Assembly (NCBI RefSeq): GCF_026130545.1
Contig: NZ_JAMOIM010000042.1
Span: forward strand, 1-42,037
Length of the DNA stretch: 42,037 bases
Origin: Lichenifustis flavocetrariae
Lineage (GTDB): Bacteria; Pseudomonadota; Alphaproteobacteria; Rhizobiales; Beijerinckiaceae
Direction: 5' to 3'
This document shows, in pieces, positions 36,332 to 42,037 of the stretch; position 1 is the first letter of the stretch, and the number at the start of each line of letters is the position of its first letter. The position numbers and the translations under genes were made by a program. The notes under the pieces are model-generated. The model searched no databases. It was not told where the DNA came from and saw only the letters and a program-made list of their open reading frames with translations.

Positions 36332-38410
36332 TCATTCACTGGATGAGCGGCTTCGCTTGGGCACCCGTCGAAGCGTGCTGGAAAGCTGCTCGGCTGAATA
36401 GGGCTTGTGCAGCAGCTCGAAGCCGTGCGCGCCCTCCTCGGCAAGGACGTGGCTGTACCCGCTCGCGAGGACGACAGGCAGGTCGGGCAGGCGACGCCGA
36501 AGTTCCTTGGCCAGTTCGATGCCGCCCATGCCGGGCATGACCACGTCCGAGAACACCACGTCGAAGTCGGCGCCGCGCGCGCCGATCCTGTCCAGGGCTT
36601 CCTCGGCGTTGGCGGCCCATGTCGTCTCGTATCCAAGGTCCTGGAGGACCTGGGTCGAGAAGCGGCCGACCTCCACGTTGTCCTCGACGACCAGCACCCG
36701 GCGGCCGGCCCCGCCCGGCGACGCGACCAGGGCGGGGCCAACGACATGAGGCTCCGCCGGACCCACCTCGACCTCGGGCAGGTACAGGGTGAAGGTGGTG
36801 CCGCGCCCCAGCGCGCTCTCCACGTCCACGTCGCCGCCCGACTGCTTGGTGAAGCCGAACACCTGCGACAGGCCGAGACCCGTCCCCTTGCCGACGTCCT
36901 TGGTCGTGAAGAACGGCTCGAAGATGCGCGCGATCTGCCCCTCCTCGATGCCGGCGCCGGTATCGGTCATCGAGATCGCCGCGAACGGTCCCGCCGCCCC
37001 CGCGTGCCCCCTGATGGGCGGCATGGTCGACCCGCGACGCAGTCGCATCGTCAGGACGCCGTCCCCCTCCATCGCGTCGCGGGCGTTGACGGCCATGTTG
37101 ACGAGGGCCGTCTCGAACTGGCTGACGTCCGCCCGGACGAAGCAGGCATCATCGGGCAGTTCGGTCACGACGCGGATGCGGGCGCCCGTCACGGTGTCCA
37201 GCAGGTCCGCCACGCCGCGCAGTCGCGCCCCGACGTCGAAGACTTCGGGCTTGAGGGTCTGGCGCCGCGCGAAAGCCAGGAGCTGGCTCGTCAGTTTGGC
37301 GGCGCGGTCGACCGTGTCGGACACGGCGTCGATGTACCGCTTGCGGCGATCTTCGACGAGGTCCGGTCGGCGAAGGAGATCCACTGACGACCGGATGATG
37401 GTGAGCAGGTTGTTGAAGTCGTGCGCCACGCCGCCGGTGAGCTGTCCCACGGCCTCCATTTTCTGGGACTGCCGCACGGCTTCCTCGGCCTTGGCGAGCT
37501 TGGCCTGCTCGCGCAGCCTCTCCGTCACGTCGGTCACGAACTGGTAGGCGCCGATGCGCTCGCCCTTCGCGTTCCTGAGGGTCCGGAACTTCACTTCGTA
37601 ATAGGGACGGACGCGGTCGGCCTCGCCATAGTCCTCGACGAACGTGAATTCGTCCCCGGCTAACCCTCGTCCCCAGCCCATCCTGACCTGTTCGCGGTGC
37701 TCGGGCTGGTCGGCCAGGAGATCCAGCATGTTGTCGCCGACCTTCGGTCGGACGCCGTAGACGCGCTCGAACTCGTCGGCGTTGGCCTGGTTGATGGCGA
37801 GGATGTTGTAGTCGAGGTCGCTGACCATGATCATCACGTCGGTCGTCTCGACGATGGTCGCGAGAATGTCTCGCTCGGCCGTCCTCGCCTGGACAAGCGA
37901 GTGGAGCCGCTCGTTCGCGTCCTGGAGCGCCGCCTTGCGCAGCACGTGTTCGGTGGTCTCGTTGGTTATGCAGAAGAGCCCGACGACGGCGCCGTTCTGG
38001 TCGCGGACGGGCGAGTAGGAGAAGGACCACCACGTCTTCTCGTCCTCGCCGTAGCGCGCCATGGTGACCGGCATGTCCTCATGCAGGCTGGCTTCGCCCG
38101 TCAACGCCTTCTCGGCCCATGGGCGAACGGCTTCCCAGGCGTCCGGCCAAAGCTCGGGCAGTGTCTTCCCGAGTGCGTGCGGCAGTCGGGGCCCGAGGAT
38201 GGGACGGTATGCGTCGTTGAACAGGAAGACGAGTTCCGGCCCCCATGCCAGGTATATGGATTCGGGCGAGTCGACAATCAGGTTGACGGCGACGTGGAGC
38301 GCCGATGGCCAGCGGTCGATTGGCCCCAGGGGCGTGGTCGACCAGTCAGGGTCGCGAATGCGGGCCGCCATACCGAACTCGTCATTCCCGCGAGGGTGCG
38401 AGCTTGTCAT
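36332..38410 (-). CDS. PAS-PAS hybrid histidine kinase with C-terminal receiver
   Basis: A 692-residue soluble protein. Residues about 15-165 are a PAS of the type starting GMAARIRDPDWSTTPLGP, common in bacterial hybrid kinases; about 180-310 form a second PAS (ILATIVETTDVMIMVSDLDY, ending TDVTERLRE). The HisKA histidine lies in LTGGVAHDFNNLLTIIRSS, the HATPase_c has NMAVNARDAM and GTGLGLSQVFGF, and a receiver occupies about 570-682 (VLVVEDN, VVFSDVVMPGMGG, HKPYS). Fully intact. It is convergent with the receiver gene at 35921-36283, separated by about 50 bases. Its target cannot be inferred. Confidence 0.93.
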   Translation of the reverse strand: MTSSHPRGNDEFGMAARIRDPDWSTTPLGPIDRWPSALHVAVNLIVDSPESIYLAWGPELVFLFNDAYRPILGPRLPHALGKTLPELWPDAWEAVRPWAEKALTGEASLHEDMPVTMARYGEDEKTWWSFSYSPVRDQNGAVVGLFCITNETTEHVLRKAALQDANERLHSLVQARTAERDILATIVETTDVMIMVSDLDYNILAINQANADEFERVYGVRPKVGDNMLDLLADQPEHREQVRMGWGRGLAGDEFTFVEDYGEADRVRPYYEVKFRTLRNAKGERIGAYQFVTDVTERLREQAKLAKAEEAVRQSQKMEAVGQLTGGVAHDFNNLLTIIRSSVDLLRRPDLVEDRRKRYIDAVSDTVDRAAKLTSQLLAFARRQTLKPEVFDVGARLRGVADLLDTVTGARIRVVTELPDDACFVRADVSQFETALVNMAVNARDAMEGDGVLTMRLRRGSTMPPIRGHAGAAGPFAAISMTDTGAGIEEGQIARIFEPFFTTKDVGKGTGLGLSQVFGFTKQSGGDVDVESALGRGTTFTLYLPEVEVGPAEPHVVGPALVASPGGAGRRVLVVEDNVEVGRFSTQVLQDLGYETTWAANAEEALDRIGARGADFDVVFSDVVMPGMGGIELAKELRRRLPDLPVVLASGYSHVLAEEGAHGFELLHKPYSAEQLSSTLRRVPKRSRSSSE

Positions 38411-38737
38411 CCGGTCAGGCGACAGTCGGCACGGAAGACTGGCAGGTCATTGGGGGCACATCCGCGGTCTGTTTCATGACGCCGATGATACCGCGAGCCG
38501 CCGGCTTCTCAAGCCTCCAACGCCTATGCCAGTCCGCCGGCAAGTCGCATGAAGGCCGGCTCGTTCCGGCGCCCCCGACGGTGTCGCCGTCGCCCTACGA
38601 CTCTTCGTCTCCGGCTCGGGCTAGGCTTCAAGCGAGCCGCTCGGATCGACTGAGTGCAGAGGGTACGCTCCATGGATCTGCGACGTCGCGCCGTCGTCGC
38701 CAACGCCACGGGACCGTCCTCAAGATGCCGGCGGGAG
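38411..38737. other. Intergenic region, nothing recognised
   Basis: About 330 bases between the hybrid kinase gene and the resolvase pseudogene. Short open frames on both strands look like shadows, with no ribosome site and no known motif. It must contain the kinase promoter. Confidence 0.4.
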
Positions 38738-39282
38738 CTAGATGAGCCGACCGATCGTCGTGTGGTGGACAGCGTAGGATCGAGCGATGTCGGTGATGGA
38801 TTCGCCACGCTAGCGTCGGTCCAGGGCTTCCCGTCGCTGGTGGGCGGTCAGCTTCGGCCGTCGTCCGAGCCGAACGCCGCGCGCCTTCGCGCGCTCGCGT
38901 CCCTCTCCGGTCCTGACCAGGATCAGTTCCCGCTCGAACTCGGCCAACCCGCCAGGATCGTCACCATCAGCCGGCCGTGCGCCGTCGTGGTGTCGGCCCA
39001 GGTGTCCCGCAGTGAACGGAACCCGGCGCCTCTCTTCGCGACCTCGTCCAGGATGTTCAGCAGGTCCTGCGTGCTACGGGCGAGGCGATCCAGTCTGGTC
39101 ACGAGCAGGACGTCGCCGGCCTGGACGGAGGCGACGGCCCGCGTCAGCGCGGCGCGGTCGGTCACCGCACCGGACACTTTCTCCTGGTGAACCGTCACGG
39201 CGCCGGCGGCCTTCAACTCGGCAACCTGCGCTTCGAGAGACTGCCCGTCCGTGCTCACCCTGGCATAACCGACATGGGCCAT
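38738..39282 (-). pseudogene. Serine recombinase (resolvase/invertase family), degraded
   Basis: The ATG at 39282 starts a normal resolvase catalytic domain (VGYARVSTDGQSLEAQ with the nucleophilic serine, then LLVTRLDRLARSTQDLLN). After TTAHGRLMVTILAG the frame shifts by one lost base. The next frame continues LAEFERELILVRTGEGRERA and GRRPKLTAHQ, but a TAG interrupts it before the C-terminal helix-turn-helix (GESITDIARSYAVHHTTIGR, then stop at 38738). It is therefore inactive. No inverted repeats of a host transposon were seen nearby. It marks past mobile-element activity at the right side of the kinase block. Confidence 0.85.
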
Positions 39283-39609
39283 GAGTCGCTCCGATTTCGC
39301 ACCGGAGATTCGCACAACATAAGCGCCTGATTCAATTGGGTCCGGTTCGCCGTGCGAATTTCCTCCAAACCGCGATTACACGAACGGCCGCTTTTGAGAA
39401 GGGACACAGTGCCGCTGAACGATCTCGATGGGCGCACTTCTGACCGACCGCTCTGCAGCTCGCAGTGGCCGTGAGAAGACGGTTCGCTCTGTATTGCAGA
39501 TCGTGAAACACTGACAGCGACCTGTAAAGACGGTCAGACCAGGTAGATCTGTAGTCGAATTGAATGGCTTCGGAACGCTTGAAGCCGACGACAGGCCCCC
39601 GACCCATCG

Positions 39610-39717
39610 TTAGCGAAGCGGGCTTTGCACCAGGAGACCGGCGGCGACTGCGATGACGCATGTGATGGCCACCAGCGCCGCTCCGGCCGATACCGGCGAC
39701 GCATGGCTGGCCTTCAT
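39610..39717 (-). CDS. Possible small membrane peptide (35 residues)
   Basis: ATG at 39715-39717 opens a 35-codon frame with one hydrophobic segment (AALVAITCVIAVAAGLLV) and a short basic end. It lies 42 bases after the stop of the membrane protein gene on the same strand. The upstream sequence in the same frame reads KSTSLRLPDGL before the ATG. No ribosome binding site is obvious. It may be a real single-pass peptide or chance; the DNA on its other side (39283-39609) holds nothing else recognisable. Confidence 0.3.
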   Translation of the reverse strand: MKASHASPVSAGAALVAITCVIAVAAGLLVQSPLR

Positions 39718-39759
39718 CAACCCGTCGGGCAGGCGGAGCGACGTGCTTTTGCCCGATGT

Positions 39760-40173
39760 CTATTCGCCGGCGAGGACCCGCTTTGTCATCGAAGCGAAGA
39801 GTAGAGCGGCGAGGGCGCCCCAGCGGCTGTAGTGGGTGATTGTCGTCAGGAAATCCCAGGCCGTGCCGCGCAGGATGAGCAACAGAAAGGCGACGAGGAG
39901 CAAGGCTAGGCCGCGTGAAATCCAATCGGTGCCGCCGTGGCTGCGGACCGCGGTGCAAGCGATGAGCAGCAGCCAGTAGACGGCGAAGCCAATACCGGCC
40001 GTGACCCCGATCGCGCTGGCGCGATAACCCAGAGCCTCGGCGTAGTCCGCGCCGCCAAGCCGACTGGCAAACCAGTCGATCACCACGAAGGCGATCGCAA
40101 AATAGGGGATGGCCGCCAGCCAGACGCCGACGGCGACGGGCACGCACAGCGCGATCTTGCCGATATTCTTCAT
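39760..40173 (-). CDS. Small multi-pass membrane protein, unknown function
   Basis: A 137-residue protein with four likely membrane helices (VPVAVGVWLAAIPYFAIAF; SAIGVTAGIGFAVYWLLLIA; RGLALLLVAFLLLILRG; a C-terminal YSRWGALAALLFASM). The ATG at 40173 is preceded by GAGGAGA, a strong ribosome site, so it is preferred to the longer frame from 40242. No family is recognised. It stands alone, diverging from the secreted protein gene at 40377. Confidence 0.75.
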   Translation of the reverse strand: MKNIGKIALCVPVAVGVWLAAIPYFAIAFVVIDWFASRLGGADYAEALGYRASAIGVTAGIGFAVYWLLLIACTAVRSHGGTDWISRGLALLLVAFLLLILRGTAWDFLTTITHYSRWGALAALLFASMTKRVLAGE

Positions 40174-40376
40174 CGTGGTCTCCTCAAGACATGGACCGAG
40201 GCCGCCGGTCGCGGGCTCATGATCCAGGAGACGGAGGAGCAAAATTCTTTCGCGGGCCGACTTCGTTCGATACGGACGCCGTGGCTTGGCCAGCGAGCCG
40301 ATGCGAAAAATCGATTGGCCTCCGTCTCCCTCGATGAGCCATCATTCAGAGGGGCTCTCGAAGGAGCATCGGTCCC

Positions 40377-40889
40377 ATGCGCAAGCCTTTCCCGTTCAGC
40401 CGCCGGAGCCTGCCGGCTCTCGTCGCGGCCCCGATGATCTTTGGCGTGGTCACATTGTCCGCGCTCGCGTCACCCGCTTCGGCGGACACGTCCGTTTTCC
40501 CGCGGCACGATTATTGGCGGGGCTTCGCTGTGACGGCCAACGGCCATTCGGTCTTCGGCGTCGCCACCGAAATGACGCATGGCGGCACGGTGGTCTTCCA
40601 GGTCAGCAAGACCGGGCAATTCATTCTCACCAATCCCGAATGGGATTTGACGGTCGGCAATCGGCAGCCGGTCCGCATGCGGGTGGGCGGCACCGACTAC
40701 ACGGCGGCGGCCATCGCCCGGTCGCCGACCGAAGTGGAGGTTGTCGACATGGCGCCGGACACCCTCGACCTGTCGGACACGATGCCGGTCACGATCGACG
40801 TCGGCAACGGCAACGTGCATTGGACGCTGGACCTGAAAGGGTTCGACGCGGCGATGCAGGACGCCGTGAGGGCCTTCATGGGGACCTGA
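40377..40889 (+). CDS. Secreted protein of unknown function
   Basis: A 170-residue protein with a clear Sec signal peptide (RRSLPALVAAPMIFGVV, then ALASPASA, cleavage near residue 36). The mature part is predicted to be mainly beta (GGTVVFQVSKTGQFILTNPE, then DYTAAAIARSPTEVEVVDM) without cysteines, so a small periplasmic beta-barrel or sandwich is likely. The ATG follows an AAGGAGCA ribosome site. No domain is recognised. Confidence 0.8.
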   Translation: MRKPFPFSRRSLPALVAAPMIFGVVTLSALASPASADTSVFPRHDYWRGFAVTANGHSVFGVATEMTHGGTVVFQVSKTGQFILTNPEWDLTVGNRQPVRMRVGGTDYTAAAIARSPTEVEVVDMAPDTLDLSDTMPVTIDVGNGNVHWTLDLKGFDAAMQDAVRAFMGT

Positions 40890-40937
40890 TCTAAGAAGAA
40901 GAGCAGGAAGGCGGCCCCGAAGGATCGGCCAGGCTCT

Positions 40938-41106
40938 TGCTGATTTTTCGAGACGCCAGCGAGCCGCGGGCTGCTCAAGCCTGACTGAACATTCTACACT
41001 CTTATGCTGAGCAGCCCGCAGAGCGGGCGTGTCGAAGCATCGAGCACGTCTGAGGTACCTGCCGATCCTTGGACGCGGCCTCTGCGAGGCCTGCTCAGGA
41101 TGAGGG
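40938..41106. repeat. Dispersed palindromic (REP-like) repeat units
   Basis: Two palindromic units. One is a 12-base perfect inverted repeat, GCGGGCTGCTCA (40966-40977) with TGAGCAGCCCGC (41008-41019), flanked by TCGAGACG and GTCGAAGCATCG. The other runs from about 41065 to 41102 around GGCCTC/GAGGCC (41077-41082 with 41086-41091), with ATCCTTGGACGC and TGCTCAGGATGAG as outer arms. Such units with CATCCTTCGAG...CTCAGGATGAG borders are abundant between genes in Rhizobiales. The 319-base gap between 40889 and 41209 holds no gene. Confidence 0.6.
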
Positions 41107-41208
41107 GTCAGACTTCTTTCCGAGCAGCGTCTCGAAATCCAGCATGGTCAGGATCCCGAGGCGCGGGCCACCAACCTATGCGGGGATCTGGAGGTCCCCG
41201 CGTGCGGT

Positions 41209-41499
41209 CTATTTCGCGGCGCTCGGCCAGGGCGGGACCGATTTCGTCTGGCCCGGCCGCAAGCCCCCGACGTGGCGAAGCATCTCCCCGTACTTCGGAT
41301 CGCCTCGCTTGTAGGTGAAGAATCCGTGGCCGGTGATACCCCTCGCCGGATCCCGTGCGATCAGGAAAAACGTGAGGGTGCCGTCCGACGCCATCTGCGC
41401 CGTTCCGATGCTCGCCTCCGTGGCGCGGGCATCGGCGCTCGCCGCACACACGGCCACCACGAGAACCGCGAGTATGAAGCGGCAAGGGTCTTTGGACAC
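41209..41499 (-). CDS. Small secreted protein of unknown function
   Basis: A 96-residue protein. The GTG start at 41499 follows a GAGAGGAG ribosome site and begins a signal peptide (CRFILAVLVVAVCAASADA, cleavage near residue 24). The mature part, about 72 residues, contains LTFFLIARDPARGITGHGFF and a C-terminal MLRHVGGLRPGQTKSVPPWP. No cysteines remain after cleavage and no family is recognised. Frame is open upstream, but without signal-like character. Confidence 0.72.
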   Translation of the reverse strand: MSKDPCRFILAVLVVAVCAASADARATEASIGTAQMASDGTLTFFLIARDPARGITGHGFFTYKRGDPKYGEMLRHVGGLRPGQTKSVPPWPSAAK

Positions 41500-41686
41500 G
41501 GGTGTCTCCTCTCTCAATGTGGATGAGCACGCCGTGGAATGCCGCACGCGAGAATGGTCCGAATATGGAGAGCGGCTGGAATGACCTCCGCGTCTCCCAA
41601 AACCTCGCGACCCTCCGTCCTCAGAGATGATCGCCGCGCCGGGCTGCCGCCCGGTGCTGGCGGCTTCTCTCGAACGGAGACAGGTC

Positions 41687-42037
41687 ATGACACCATTTCA
41701 GCAGATCGCACCGGATCTGGTCCGGGACGGTCTGGTCAAGAACAAGGAGTGGGTGCCGATCGCGGGTGATCGGGCGGCCCAATGCTTCTCCGATCCCGAA
41801 CTGCAACGGGCGGCCGCGTTTCTCGCGGCGCTTCATCCCTTCGCCATCGACTATATCGAGCAGGCGCCAGCGCTCGTGCTCGCCGCGTTGGGGGCCCGCC
41901 GGCTGGTGACCCGACAGGGGCGCATGCACCTCGCGCAAAGCTTCATCGTGGTCTGCGAGCCGGGTCCGCGCCTGGGCAAATTGATGCGGCTCTATGGCCT
42001 CGCCCCAGAGCTTCGGGCCTTGAATGGTCACGTTCTT
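41687..42037 (+). CDS. Unrecognised protein, cut by window end
   Basis: ATG at 41687, eight bases after a GGAGACAGG ribosome site, opens a frame that continues without a stop to the last base of the window (117 codons). It starts MTPFQQIAPDLVRDGLVKNK, followed by a mainly helical sequence with LVLAALGARRLVTRQGRMHL. Because no stop is reached, the full length is unknown. The sequence shows no motif that I recognise. It diverges from the secreted-protein gene at 41209-41499. Confidence 0.7.
   Translation, partial: MTPFQQIAPDLVRDGLVKNKEWVPIAGDRAAQCFSDPELQRAAAFLAALHPFAIDYIEQAPALVLAALGARRLVTRQGRMHLAQSFIVVCEPGPRLGKLMRLYGLAPELRALNGHVL

Overview
The window looks like chromosomal DNA of a high-GC alphaproteobacterium, probably a Methylobacterium-like or related Rhizobiales genus. 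The grounds are the codon usage, the several HWE-family sensor kinases, an N-ATPase operon, a Rhizobiales-type small 'translational machinery' protein remnant and dispersed palindromes typical of this group. No rRNA, tRNA or CRISPR array was recognised. The assignment is inference from gene content.

Region 1 (about 1-19.4 kb) is a well-preserved catabolic island. It holds an FCD-type GntR regulator, two paralogous DapB-like dehydrogenases, a YCII protein, two polar amino-acid-type ABC importers (one with permease and ATPase fused in one polypeptide), a flavin monooxygenase, a small EctC-like cupin, a DapA-like aldolase, a DUF2817/M14-like metallopeptidase, a hydantoinase/allantoinase-like amidohydrolase, a hydantoin/Asp/Glu racemase, a DadA-like FAD oxidase and a demethylase-type FMN/4Fe-4S/FAD oxidoreductase. 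The intergenic promoter regions of this island share an AT-rich palindromic element (GATATATC or a close variant, six places). This suggests one regulon under the local GntR protein. The set fits uptake and stepwise breakdown of an unidentified N-containing, possibly cyclic or N-methylated amino-acid-like compound. I know of no described pathway with this exact combination, and the substrate cannot be read from the sequence.

Region 2 (about 19.4-30 kb) is an eroded stress/energy island. A truncated IS21 istA abuts a truncated Nramp transporter gene. An intact triple-BON protein and a phosphoketolase fragment follow. Next comes an N-type (Na+-pump family) F-ATPase operon, atpD-C-Q-R-B-(deletion)-A'-G, from which atpE, atpF and the start of atpA have been removed at a B/A fusion point near 24.71 kb. 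After a LysR regulator come the remnant of a 'translational machinery' protein and the C-terminal end of a histidine kinase, joined together.

Region 3 (about 30-38.4 kb) is a signal-transduction block: a REC-PAS-HWE kinase, a LOV-like PAS-HWE kinase lacking the photoactive cysteine, an orphan ribbon-helix-helix protein overlapping it, a GAF histidine kinase, an AhpD-like-domain HWE kinase broken by two frameshifts but still overlapping a single-domain receiver, and a PAS-PAS hybrid kinase.

Region 4 (38.4-42 kb) holds a resolvase pseudogene, a small membrane protein, two small secreted proteins of unknown function, dispersed palindromic repeats and an unrecognised gene cut by the window end.
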